Assembly (NCBI RefSeq): GCF_947488025.1
Contig: NZ_CANKYS010000003.1
Coordinates: forward strand, 186,001-250,000
DNA length: 64,000 nt
From: an uncultured Nocardioides sp.
Lineage (GTDB): Bacteria; Actinomycetota; Actinomycetes; Propionibacteriales; Nocardioidaceae
Reading direction: 5' to 3'
Under the pieces are notes generated by a model. That model worked only from the letters and a program-made list of their open reading frames with translations, searched no databases and was not told the DNA's origin. This document shows, in pieces, positions 7,568 to 15,602 of this stretch (position 1 is its first letter; each line of letters begins with the position of its first letter). The position numbers and the translations under genes are program-made.

Positions 7568-8556
7568 CCACCGTCCAGAGCGACACCCAGACCGACGTGC
7601 TCGCGATCGACCTCGAGGCAGAGGTCGCCCGGATCAGCGCGTCGCTGCGCGGCTACCTCACCCGTGCCCGACGCAAGGGGGCGGTCGTCGCGCTGTCGGG
7701 TGGGATCGACTCCAGCGTGGTCGCAGCGCTGTGCGTCGCCGCGCTGGGCAAGGAGCGCGTCTTCGGCCTGCACATGCCCGAGCGCGACTCCTCCGAGGAC
7801 ACGCTCGCGTTCAGCACGCTGGTCTCCGACTCGCTCGGCATCGACTCGGTCGTGGAGGACATCACTCCCGTGCTCGAGGCGGTCCGCTGCTACGAGCGCC
7901 GCGACGACGCGATCCGCATGGTGTGCCCCGACTACGGCCCTGACCACAAGTCCAAGATCGTGCTGCCCAGCGTGGTGGAGTCGGAGAGCCTGCGGCTCTA
8001 CTCCGTCGTCGTGCAGGCACCCGACGGCACCACCACCCGGCACCGGCTGACGACCGAGTCCTACCTCGGCATCGTGGCGGCGACGAACTTCAAGCAGCGC
8101 GCCCGCCGGATGACGGAGTACTACCACGCCGACCGGCTCAACTACGTCGTCACCGGCACGCCCAACCGCCTGGAGTACGACCAGGGGTTCTTCGTCAAGC
8201 TCGGTGACGGAGCGGCCGACGTGAAGCCGATCGCCCACCTCTACAAGACCCAGGTCTACGCGCTGGCCGACTTCCTCGGTGTGCCCGAGGAGGTCCGGAC
8301 CCGTCCGTCCACGACCGACACCTACTCGCTGCCGCAGTCGCAGGAGGAGTTCTACTTCTCGCTGCCCTGGAACCTGATGGACCTGTGCCTGCACGGCAAG
8401 AACACCGGCACCCCGATCGAGCAGGTCGCGGAGGCCACCGGCCTCACGACCGCCCAGGTCGAGCGGGTCTACGGCGACATCGACCAGAAGCGCAAGACGA
8501 CCGCCTACCTGCACCTGCCGCCGCAGCTGGTCGAGCCCGTGGAGGAGATCGGTTGA
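7564..8556 (+). CDS. NAD-synthase-like ATP-dependent amide ligase
   Basis: 330 residues, one N-type PP-ATPase domain of the NH3-dependent NAD+ synthetase family. SGGIDSS (45-51) is the PP-loop; AATNFKQRARRMTEYYHADRLNYVVTGTPNRLE and GFFVKLGDGAADVKPIAHLYKTQV match the core of NadE. The GTGNRSE element of true NadE reads GTPNRLEYDQG here, and an extra segment (about 125-160) precedes ATNFKQ. There is no glutaminase domain, so ammonia would be free or supplied by the neighbouring AsnB-like protein. Its position inside the operon, ATGA-coupled to the amidotransferase, argues for a locus-specific amidation or ligation rather than NAD synthesis, but housekeeping NadE activity is not excluded. Confidence 0.8.
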   Translation: MTTVQSDTQTDVLAIDLEAEVARISASLRGYLTRARRKGAVVALSGGIDSSVVAALCVAALGKERVFGLHMPERDSSEDTLAFSTLVSDSLGIDSVVEDITPVLEAVRCYERRDDAIRMVCPDYGPDHKSKIVLPSVVESESLRLYSVVVQAPDGTTTRHRLTTESYLGIVAATNFKQRARRMTEYYHADRLNYVVTGTPNRLEYDQGFFVKLGDGAADVKPIAHLYKTQVYALADFLGVPEEVRTRPSTTDTYSLPQSQEEFYFSLPWNLMDLCLHGKNTGTPIEQVAEATGLTTAQVERVYGDIDQKRKTTAYLHLPPQLVEPVEEIG

Positions 8557-8578
8557 GACACCCCGCGAAGGGCGTGCG

Positions 8579-9292
8579 ATGACCGCACGCGACCTCCTCG
8601 CAGCAGCACTGCGCCGCTGGTACGTCGTGGTGCTCGGCGCCGCGCTCACGCTCGGGGCGTTCGCGGTCGTGCAGCGCCAGGCGCCGGTGTACTTCACGCA
8701 GTACAACATCGTGCTGGTCGGGCCCCAGGGAGTCAGGGACGGAAACCTGCTGGACAACCCGCTGTACGGACTGCAGCCGATGGCCGGTGTGGTGGCCAAC
8801 GACATCAACGCCGGTCACGGGCCCCTCCTGACCGGCGACGTCGCCGCCACGATCGTCGGAATGGGACAGCGCGACGGGGTCCAGGTGCGGGTGCCCAACC
8901 TCGGCACGCAGTGGCGGCCGTCCTTCCCCGCCCACCACCTCGACGTCCAGGTCGCCGGCCCCGACGCGCAGACGGTGCAGGACGCTGCTCGCGAGACGGT
9001 GGACCGGGTGGAACAGGTGCTGACCGAACGTCAGGACGAGAGAGCGGTGCACCCGCGGCTCCGGGTCCACGCAGTCCCCTCCTCGGCGGACCCGATCGTC
9101 TACCCCATCACCGGCAGCCGGTCCCGGGCGCTCGGCGCCACCGGCCTGACCGGTATCGCCCTCACGGCGACCGCGGTCTTCTGGCTGGAGCGCTGGCGCC
9201 CGCGGCGGCGTCCTGCCGAGGGCCCGGCGTCGGCGCCCGCGCGCCGGGGGCTCGCGCGCCGGCGTACGCGCTCGGTTGAGGTGCTCGCATGA
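8579..9292 (+). CDS. Wzz/YveK-like chain-length determinant protein, first copy
   Basis: 237 residues with the polysaccharide co-polymerase layout: a membrane segment near residues 14-32 (RRWYVVVLGAALTLGAFAVV), an extracytoplasmic domain, and a second membrane segment near 186-202 (ALGATGLTGIALTATAVFWL) followed by a short basic tail. No tyrosine-kinase domain is fused. Such proteins set chain length together with the Wzy polymerase. Shine-Dalgarno GAAGGG lies 7 bases before the ATG. It shares the RRWYxV N-terminus with the protein at 13489, so the locus has two related copies. Confidence 0.75.
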   Translation: MTARDLLAAALRRWYVVVLGAALTLGAFAVVQRQAPVYFTQYNIVLVGPQGVRDGNLLDNPLYGLQPMAGVVANDINAGHGPLLTGDVAATIVGMGQRDGVQVRVPNLGTQWRPSFPAHHLDVQVAGPDAQTVQDAARETVDRVEQVLTERQDERAVHPRLRVHAVPSSADPIVYPITGSRSRALGATGLTGIALTATAVFWLERWRPRRRPAEGPASAPARRGLARRRTRSVEVLA

Positions 9293-10284
9293 CCACCGGG
9301 ATGAGCGCCCCGACGGGACCGGTGACGATCGCCGTCGTCACCTGGAACAGCGCCGACGTGCTGCCCGGACTGGTGGCGTCGCTGCCCGCGGGTGCCGGTG
9401 GCGTGCCCTGGCGCCTGGTCGTGGTCGACAACGACTCGTCCGACGACACCGTCGCGGTGGCGCGGCGCCTGTGCCCCGACGCCACGGTCGTGCAGACCGG
9501 GCGCAACGCGGGCTACGCGGCGGGCGTCAACGCCGCACTGGCGGCCACCCCGGACGCGCCGGCGGTGCTGGTGCTCAACCCCGACGTACGGCTGCGGCCG
9601 GGCTGCCTGCCCGCGCTGCTGGCCGCGCTCGACCGCCCCGGCACCGGGATCACGGTGCCGCGGCTCACCGACAGTGACGGTGCACTGATCCACTCGATGC
9701 GCCGACGCCCCACCCTCCTGCGGGCCTTCGCCGACGCGCTCGTCGGCGCCACCCTGGCCGGTCGCTGGGCCCTGACGGGAGAGGTCGTGAGCGACCCGGC
9801 GCCCTATGCGGGCGACGCGTCCCCGGACTGGGCCGAGGGGTCGACCCAGCTCGTGAGCCGCGCCTGCCTCGACGTGTGCGGGCCGTGGGACGAGTCCTAC
9901 TTCCTCTACTCCGAGGAGACGGAGTTCCACCTGCGCGCCGGGGCTCTCGGGTTCGGTGTCCGCTACGTCGCCGACGCAGGCGCCGTGCACCTCGAGGGCG
10001 ACTCGGGCACGTCACCGCGCCTGTGGGCGCTCCTCACGGCCAACCGGTTACGGCTGTTCTCGCGGCTTTCCTCGCGACCCCGGACTGCTGCGTACTGGCT
10101 CGCCCTGGTCCTGCGCGAGTCGAGCCGGGCGGCGCGGGGCGACGCGATCGCCCGCGCGGCCGTGCGCGTGCTTGTCCGTCCCGACCTGCTGCGCGCCCCC
10201 CGCGGTCCGGCGTGGCTCGACCTCGCTACCCCAAATCCGGTACTCCGCCCCGACGCGGCCCACGCCGCGGCCGCCCGTCCGTAG
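9289..10284 (+). CDS. Family 2 glycosyltransferase
   Basis: 331 residues of the GT2 rhamnosyltransferase-like group: VTWNSADVLPGLVASLP, LVVVDNDSSDDT, GRNAGYAAGVNAAL and VLVLNPDVRL (DxD position) are all present. DWAEGSTQLVSRACLDVCGPWDESYFLYSEETEFHLRA carries the acceptor-side motif and the ED-like acidic pair. It transfers a sugar from a nucleotide donor to the growing lipid-linked oligosaccharide on the cytoplasmic side. ATGA overlap with the gene upstream. Palindrome site 4 lies inside its last codons, so the next gene has its own promoter. Confidence 0.9.
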   Translation: MTTGMSAPTGPVTIAVVTWNSADVLPGLVASLPAGAGGVPWRLVVVDNDSSDDTVAVARRLCPDATVVQTGRNAGYAAGVNAALAATPDAPAVLVLNPDVRLRPGCLPALLAALDRPGTGITVPRLTDSDGALIHSMRRRPTLLRAFADALVGATLAGRWALTGEVVSDPAPYAGDASPDWAEGSTQLVSRACLDVCGPWDESYFLYSEETEFHLRAGALGFGVRYVADAGAVHLEGDSGTSPRLWALLTANRLRLFSRLSSRPRTAAYWLALVLRESSRAARGDAIARAAVRVLVRPDLLRAPRGPAWLDLATPNPVLRPDAAHAAAARP

Positions 10285-10287
10285 CGT
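10229..10287 (+). promoter_or_regulatory. EPS-regulon palindrome site 4 and -10 hexamer
   Basis: CCCCAAATCCGG (10229-10240) is followed by 41 bases and TAGCGT (10282-10287). The palindrome is inside the 3' end of the glycosyltransferase gene, the -10 just before its stop. Predicted start near 10294, leader about 84 bases, ribosome site GAGGGGG before ATG 10378. It would give the ligase-decarboxylase-ACP block its own start under the same control. Confidence 0.6.
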
Positions 10288-10377
10288 GGTTCCCGGGACG
10301 ACGAGTGGGAAGCGCGTCGCTCCCGAGCCGGTCGCCGGGGGGCGGCTCCGGCAACGGAACGAGGGGGCACTGACCTG

Positions 10378-11946
10378 ATGCGGACGCACCTGCACCACCT
10401 GCTCGAGGAGGGCGCGGTCCGCTTCGGCGACCGCCCGGCCCTGAGCCACCAGGAGGCGACGCTCGACTACGCCTCGGCCTGGGAGCAGGCATGGCGCACG
10501 GGCGCCGTGCTGGCCGGCCTCGGCGTCGGGCGCGGGGACCGCGTGGCGCTCTACCTCGACAAGCGGCCCGAGACCGTCGGCGGGATCTTCGGCGCCTCGG
10601 TGGCGGCCGCCGTGTTCGTGCCGGTCAACCCCGCGCTCAAGGGGCCCCAGGTGTCCTACATCCTCGGCGACTGCGAGGTGCGGGTGCTCATCACGACGCG
10701 CCAGCGCTGGGAATCGGTCCGCGACGACGCCAAGGGCTGCCGCGAGCTCGGGCACGTGCTCCTCGTCGACGCCGAGCCGGGCGAGGTGCCCGACGAGGAC
10801 GAGGTACGGGTCCACGACCTGCCGACCCTCCTGGGCGACGTGGTGGAGCCGCCTCCTCCGAGCCGGGCGGTCGACGTCGACACCGCCGCGATCCTCTACA
10901 CCTCCGGCAGCACGGGCCGCCCCAAGGGCGTCGTGCTGTCGCACCGCAACCTGCTCGTCGGGGCCGAGAGCGTGTCGAGCTACCTCGGCAACGACGGGGA
11001 CGACGTCATCCTGGCCGCGCTGCCGCTGAGCTTCGACGCCGGGCTGAGCCAGGTCACGACCGCGTTCGCCGCGGGCGCCCACGTCGTGCTGGTGAACTAC
11101 CTCCTGGCCCGCGACGTCGTACGACTGTGCGCGCGCCACGGTGTCACCGGGCTCACCTGCGTGCCACCGCTGTGGATCCAGCTCGCCGCCGCCGACTGGC
11201 CGCCCGAGGCCACGGCGTCCCTGCGCTACTTCGCCAACACCGGCGGACGGATGCCCCGCTCGACCCTCACCCGGTTGCGCGAGATCTTCCCGCAGGCGAG
11301 CCCGTTCCTGATGTACGGACTGACCGAGGCCTTCCGCTCGACCTACCTCGACCCGGCGGAGGTCGACCGGCGCCCCGACTCGATCGGCAAGGCCATCCCC
11401 AACGCCGAGATCCTGGTCCTGCGGCCGGACGGCACGCCGTGCGCGCCCGGCGAGGAGGGCGAGCTCGTCCACCGCGGCGCCCTCGTCGCCCAGGGCTACT
11501 GGGGTGACGCCGCCCGCACCGGCGAGCGGTTCCGACCGATCCCGGGCGGCCACGACTGGCGCGCCCCTGAGCTGGCCGTGTGGTCGGGTGACCGGGTCGT
11601 CGCCGACGAGGAGGGGTTCCTCTACTTCGTCGGACGCACCGACGACATGATCAAGACGTCGGGCTACCGGGTGAGCCCGACCGAGATCGAGGAGGTCGCC
11701 TACGACAGCGGCCTGGTCCGCGACGCCGCCGCGCTCGGCCTGCCCGACGAGGCCCTGGGCCACCGGGTCGTGGTCGTGGTCAGCCCCGCCGCCGCGGACT
11801 TCGAGACCGAGGCGCTGCTCGCGGCCTTCCGACGGCAGCTGCCTCGCTACATGGTGCCGGCGGAGATCGTGGTCCGCGCCGAGCTGCCCCGCTCCCCGAA
11901 CGGCAAGTTCGACCGGGTGCTGCTGCGCGAGGAGCTGACGGCATGA
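10378..11946 (+). CDS. AMP-forming acyl/aminoacyl ligase of EPS locus
   Basis: 522 residues, ANL superfamily. YTSGSTGRPKG starts at Tyr174 (ATP binding), YGLTEAFRSTY is motif A5, SGDRVVADEEGFLYFVGRTDDMIKTSGYRVSPTEIEEV covers A7-A8, and Lys510 in PNGKFDR is the catalytic lysine. The closest known family is the exosortase A system-associated AMP ligase (TIGR03098). It probably adenylates a carboxylic or amino acid and loads it on the ACP encoded two genes downstream (or on CoA). The next gene, a PLP decarboxylase, overlaps by ATGA, which suggests ligase, decarboxylase and carrier work in series, as BtrJ, BtrK and BtrI do in butirosin synthesis (analogy, not homology of the ligase). Confidence 0.88.
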   Translation: MRTHLHHLLEEGAVRFGDRPALSHQEATLDYASAWEQAWRTGAVLAGLGVGRGDRVALYLDKRPETVGGIFGASVAAAVFVPVNPALKGPQVSYILGDCEVRVLITTRQRWESVRDDAKGCRELGHVLLVDAEPGEVPDEDEVRVHDLPTLLGDVVEPPPPSRAVDVDTAAILYTSGSTGRPKGVVLSHRNLLVGAESVSSYLGNDGDDVILAALPLSFDAGLSQVTTAFAAGAHVVLVNYLLARDVVRLCARHGVTGLTCVPPLWIQLAAADWPPEATASLRYFANTGGRMPRSTLTRLREIFPQASPFLMYGLTEAFRSTYLDPAEVDRRPDSIGKAIPNAEILVLRPDGTPCAPGEEGELVHRGALVAQGYWGDAARTGERFRPIPGGHDWRAPELAVWSGDRVVADEEGFLYFVGRTDDMIKTSGYRVSPTEIEEVAYDSGLVRDAAALGLPDEALGHRVVVVVSPAAADFETEALLAAFRRQLPRYMVPAEIVVRAELPRSPNGKFDRVLLREELTA

Positions 11947-13169
11947 GGACCAGCGAGCACGTGGGCGCCCACGGCACCGCCGACGGGACGCTGCTGGTGG
12001 GCGGGATACCGGTCGACCGCCTCGCCGAACGGGTCGGCGCCACGCCGTTCTTCGCCTACGACCGCGCGATGATCACCGATCGGGTGGCAGCGGTGAAGGC
12101 CGCGCTGCCGGAGCGGATGCGACTCGGCTACGCCGTCAAGGCCAACCCGATGCCCGCCGTCGTCCAGCACCTCGCAGGGCTCGTGGACCACCTCGACGTC
12201 GCCTCCGCCGGCGAGCTCGCCGTGGCGCTCGACACCGGGCAGGACCCGGCCGCCATCAGCTTCGCCGGGCCCGGCAAGAGCGACGCCGAGCTGCGCCGGG
12301 CGGTGGCCGCAGGCGTGACGGTCGAGGTCGAGTCGCGCACGGAGCTGCAGCGCCTCGTGCGCACCGGCAAGGAGCTCGCCCTGCGCCCGCGCGCCGCCGT
12401 ACGCGTCAACCCGCCGTTCGCGGTCAAGGGCTCCGGCATGCGGATGGGCGGCGGCCCGCAGCAGTTCGGCGTCGACGCCGAGGCCGTGCCGTCACTGCTC
12501 GGCGAGGTGAGCGAGAACGACGTCGACGTCGTCGGCTTCCACGTCTTCGCGGGGTCGCAGAACCTCAGCGCGGCGATCCTCGCGGACGCGCAGGAGCGCA
12601 CGGTCGAGCTCGTCCTCGAGCTGTCCGAGCACCTGCCCGGCACCGTGGAGTACGTCAACCTCGGCGGCGGCTTCGGGATCCCCTACTTCGAGAAGGACGA
12701 GCGCCTCGACCTCGACGTCGTCGGGCGACGGCTCACCGAGCTCGTCGACAGCCGGCTCTCCCCTGCGCTGCCGGACGCCACCGTGGTGGTCGAGCTGGGC
12801 CGCTTCCTCGTGGGAGAGGCGGGCGTCTACGTCACCCGCGTCGTCGACGTGAAGGAGTCGCGCGGGCGCAGCTACGCCGTGGTGGACGGCGGCATGCACC
12901 ACCAGCTCGCCGCCTCGGGCAACTTCGGCCAGGTCATCCGGCGCAACTACCCGCTGGCCCTCGCCACCCGGGCCCTCGACGAGCCCACCGGGCCCGTCAC
13001 CGTCGTCGGCTGCCTGTGCACGCCGCTCGACCTGCTCGGCGACGAGGTCGCCCTGCCCGGCGTCGAGCTCGGCGACCTCGTCGTCGTCTTCCAGGCCGGC
13101 GCCTACGGCCTCACCGCCAGTCCCACGGCCTTCCTCGGCCACCCCTCACCATCGGAGGTCCTCGTATGA
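11943..13169 (+). CDS. PLP-dependent decarboxylase, alanine-racemase fold
   Basis: 408 residues, group IV (ornithine/diaminopimelate) decarboxylase type. Lys66 in YAVKANP forms the PLP Schiff base; HVFAGSQN, NLGGGFGIPYF (phosphate grip) and ELGRFLVGEAGVYVTRV are conserved. The C-terminal CTPLDLLGDEV corresponds to the catalytic Cys-x-x-x-D region at the dimer interface. It matches the pyridoxal-dependent decarboxylase found in exosortase A loci (TIGR03099). It lies between the ligase and the second ACP, joined by ATGA overlaps on both sides. The likely substrate is an amino acid, free or carrier-bound; BtrK of the same fold decarboxylates glutamyl-ACP. Which amino acid is used here cannot be read from sequence. 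Confidence 0.88.
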   Translation: MRTSEHVGAHGTADGTLLVGGIPVDRLAERVGATPFFAYDRAMITDRVAAVKAALPERMRLGYAVKANPMPAVVQHLAGLVDHLDVASAGELAVALDTGQDPAAISFAGPGKSDAELRRAVAAGVTVEVESRTELQRLVRTGKELALRPRAAVRVNPPFAVKGSGMRMGGGPQQFGVDAEAVPSLLGEVSENDVDVVGFHVFAGSQNLSAAILADAQERTVELVLELSEHLPGTVEYVNLGGGFGIPYFEKDERLDLDVVGRRLTELVDSRLSPALPDATVVVELGRFLVGEAGVYVTRVVDVKESRGRSYAVVDGGMHHQLAASGNFGQVIRRNYPLALATRALDEPTGPVTVVGCLCTPLDLLGDEVALPGVELGDLVVVFQAGAYGLTASPTAFLGHPSPSEVLV

Positions 13170-13456
13170 CCCAGCCAGCAGACACGCTCGCCGGCACGCC
13201 CGCTGACACCCTCTCCGGAGTGGTCGAGGTGCTCACCCGCACCCTCGGCATCGAGGACCGGGCGGGCGCGATCACCCGCGACACGCGGCTCTTCGGCGAG
13301 CTGCCGGAGCTCGACTCGCTCGGCGTGGTGGAGCTTGCGGCCGCGCTCGAGGACCGCTTCGGCATCGCCATCGAGGACGAGGACTTCACCGGTGAGGTGT
13401 TCGAGAGCGTGGGCACGCTGGCCGACTTCATCGACTCCCGCCGCACCGGCGGCTGA
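13166..13456 (+). CDS. Acyl carrier protein, second copy
   Basis: 96 residues with the canonical ACP site: ELPELDSLGVVELAAALEDRFGIAIEDEDF, the serine of DSL being the phosphopantetheine attachment point. ATG overlaps the decarboxylase stop by ATGA, so the two are translationally coupled. It is more canonical than the first ACP at 4367. The likely partners are the ligase and decarboxylase immediately upstream and AcpS from the divergent gene at 4199. Confidence 0.92.
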   Translation: MTQPADTLAGTPADTLSGVVEVLTRTLGIEDRAGAITRDTRLFGELPELDSLGVVELAAALEDRFGIAIEDEDFTGEVFESVGTLADFIDSRRTGG

Positions 13457-13488
13457 GGCACCCCCAGAGCACCGGAAGGAGAGCTGTC

Positions 13489-14292
13489 GTGGAGATGCGG
13501 GTCGTGTGGCGGGCACTGCGCCGCCGCTGGTACCTCGTCCTCGCACTGGCGGTGCTGACCGTCGGCGCGACGTTCCTGGTCGCGCAACGCACCGGTGAGA
13601 CGTATGAGGCGACGGGCACCGTCCTGGTCTTCCCGCCCTTGCAGGCCCAGGACCCGACGGGAGCGATGACGCAGGACAACCCCTACCTCGCGCTGGGTGG
13701 GGTCAGCCAGGCCCGCGACGTCGTGGTGCGGGCGCTGACGTCCAAGAAGGTCGCGGACACGTTCGGCGAGACCTACCCCACCGGGACGACGTTCGAGATC
13801 ACGCCCGACTTCACCAACAGCGCACCGATCATCGTGTTCACGGTGGAGGCACCCGCACCCGACGTGGCCGTCGAAGCCCTGGGGACGCTCACCGACCGCG
13901 TTCCGGTGGAGCTGGAGAAGATGCAGAGCGAGCTGGACCTCCCGGCGGGGCAGCAGGTGACGTCGGTGGTGCTCACCCGCGACGAGGTGCCCGCGACCAC
14001 CCGGAAGGCGATGATCCGCGCCGCGCTGATGACCATGGCGGCCATCGGCGGGCTGGGCCTGCTCCTGATCGCCCTCGTCGACGGATGGCTCATCGGCCGG
14101 CGCAGTCCGAGCCCGGAGGACTTGGTCGCCGAGGACGTCGCAGGCGCGCCGGCCCCGGTCTCGCTGCACCCCGTCCACGTGGACGCGCCAGTCGCTGACG
14201 GGCGCGACCCCGATCGCGCTGCCCCGGTCGAGGTGACGGCACGCCTGCTCAAGCGGCGCGGGAGGCGCGACCAGCGCGGCGAGGCATCGTGA
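13489..14292 (+). CDS. Wzz/YveK-like chain-length determinant protein, second copy
   Basis: 267 residues. It starts MEMRVVWRALRRRWYLVLALAVLTVGATFLV, a membrane segment at about 13-31, followed by an extracytoplasmic domain with the proline-containing TYEATGTVLVFPP stretch and a second membrane segment near 186-204. The cytoplasmic tail of about 60 residues is proline- and arginine-rich, without a kinase domain. GTG 13489 is placed 7 bases after GGAAGGAGA; ATG 13495 is a less well spaced alternative. It precedes and overlaps the polymerase gene (GTGA), matching the usual Wzz-Wzy partnership in chain-length control. Confidence 0.75.
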   Translation: MEMRVVWRALRRRWYLVLALAVLTVGATFLVAQRTGETYEATGTVLVFPPLQAQDPTGAMTQDNPYLALGGVSQARDVVVRALTSKKVADTFGETYPTGTTFEITPDFTNSAPIIVFTVEAPAPDVAVEALGTLTDRVPVELEKMQSELDLPAGQQVTSVVLTRDEVPATTRKAMIRAALMTMAAIGGLGLLLIALVDGWLIGRRSPSPEDLVAEDVAGAPAPVSLHPVHVDAPVADGRDPDRAAPVEVTARLLKRRGRRDQRGEAS

Positions 14293-15602
14293 CGCTCGCG
14301 GTCCAGGAGCGCACCGGCATCGCCCGCAGCGGCGGGGTCGACGCCGCCGCGCTCCTGACCGCCTACGTGTGCCTGCTGTGGTTCATCCCGTCCCCGATGG
14401 TCGTCAACGCCCTGGGGAGCGCGGGCAGCCCCGCGACCCTCTTCGGCATCGGGATCTTCCTCTACTGGGCGTGGCACACGGTCCGCCGCTCGGAGCCCTC
14501 CGACGGACGTGCCCGTCCCGTCCGGGCGGCGATGCTCGGCCTGGTCCTGGTGCTGCTGGTGGCCTACGCCCACGCCATGGCCGGACCGCTGCCCGGCGAC
14601 GAGATCAGCACAGCCGACTCGGGCCTGCTGCGGCTGATCAGCCTGGCCGGGGTCGTGCTGCTCGCCTGCGACGGGATCAGCGACTTCGACCGACTCGTGG
14701 TCCTCCTGCGCAGACTGGCGTTCGCCGCGGGGCTGGTCGCCCTGCTCGGCCTGGCGCAGTACGTCACGGGCGAGCTCTTCGTCGACCGCATCCGGATCCC
14801 CGGTCTCACCGCAGGAACCGAGGGGTGGAGCCTCGGCACGCGCTCCGGTCGCATCCGGCCGAGCGGCACGTCGATGAGCCCGATCGAGTACGGCGTCGTG
14901 CTCGGGATGGCCCTCCCGCTCGTCACGGTGTGCGCCTCCGTGCAGTCGCGCTACCGGTGGCTGTTCCGCGCGATGCTGGTCGCGATGATCGCCTCGATCT
15001 TCTTCTCCATGTCACGCTCGGCCTACATCTGCGCGCTGGCAGGTGCGGTCGTGCTCGCCTTGTCCTGGAACCTGCAGCAGCGGCTCCGGGCGCTGGGCTT
15101 CCTGGCTGTTGTCAGCACGGTCCTGTACGTCACCGTCCCGGGGCTGCTCGGTGCGATCCAAGGCCTGTTCTCCAACGCCGACCAGGACCCGAGCATCTCC
15201 TCGCGGACCGGCAGCTATGACATCGCCGGCGCGTTCATCGCCGAATCCCCCCTCGTCGGCAAGGGATTCGGCACGTTCCTGCCGAAGTACTGGATCCTGG
15301 ACAACGCCTACCTCGGCATGACGATCGAGGCCGGTCTCCTCGGCCTCCTGTCGCTCCTCGCGCTCATCATCTGCGGCCTGGTCAGCGCCCGAACGGCCCG
15401 CAGGACCCTCCAGCTCGAGGGCGGTCGCGAGGAGCACGCGCAGTACGCCCAGGCCGTGCTCGCCTCCGTCGCGGCCGGCGGGTTCGGGCTGGCCTTCTTC
15501 GACGCGTTCGCATTCCCGCAGACCGCCGGGTGCCTCTTCCTCTTCATCGGCCTCGCCGGCGCGATGCGGCGCATCACCCAGGAGTCGGTCCGCTCGCGTT
15601 GA
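14289..15602 (+). CDS. O-antigen-ligase/Wzy-type polysaccharide polymerase
   Basis: 437 residues, about ten to eleven predicted membrane segments and a large extracytoplasmic loop near residues 300-345, the layout of the Wzy_C/WaaL family. SSRTGSYDIAGAFIAESPLVGKGFGTF is the conserved region (R..Y..A......GxGxG) seen in this family. It would polymerise lipid-linked repeat units outside the membrane or ligate the finished chain. The GTG start overlaps the stop of the upstream Wzz-like gene. Its last 29 bases overlap the end of the convergent glycosyltransferase gene. Confidence 0.8.
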   Translation: MTLAVQERTGIARSGGVDAAALLTAYVCLLWFIPSPMVVNALGSAGSPATLFGIGIFLYWAWHTVRRSEPSDGRARPVRAAMLGLVLVLLVAYAHAMAGPLPGDEISTADSGLLRLISLAGVVLLACDGISDFDRLVVLLRRLAFAAGLVALLGLAQYVTGELFVDRIRIPGLTAGTEGWSLGTRSGRIRPSGTSMSPIEYGVVLGMALPLVTVCASVQSRYRWLFRAMLVAMIASIFFSMSRSAYICALAGAVVLALSWNLQQRLRALGFLAVVSTVLYVTVPGLLGAIQGLFSNADQDPSISSRTGSYDIAGAFIAESPLVGKGFGTFLPKYWILDNAYLGMTIEAGLLGLLSLLALIICGLVSARTARRTLQLEGGREEHAQYAQAVLASVAAGGFGLAFFDAFAFPQTAGCLFLFIGLAGAMRRITQESVRSR

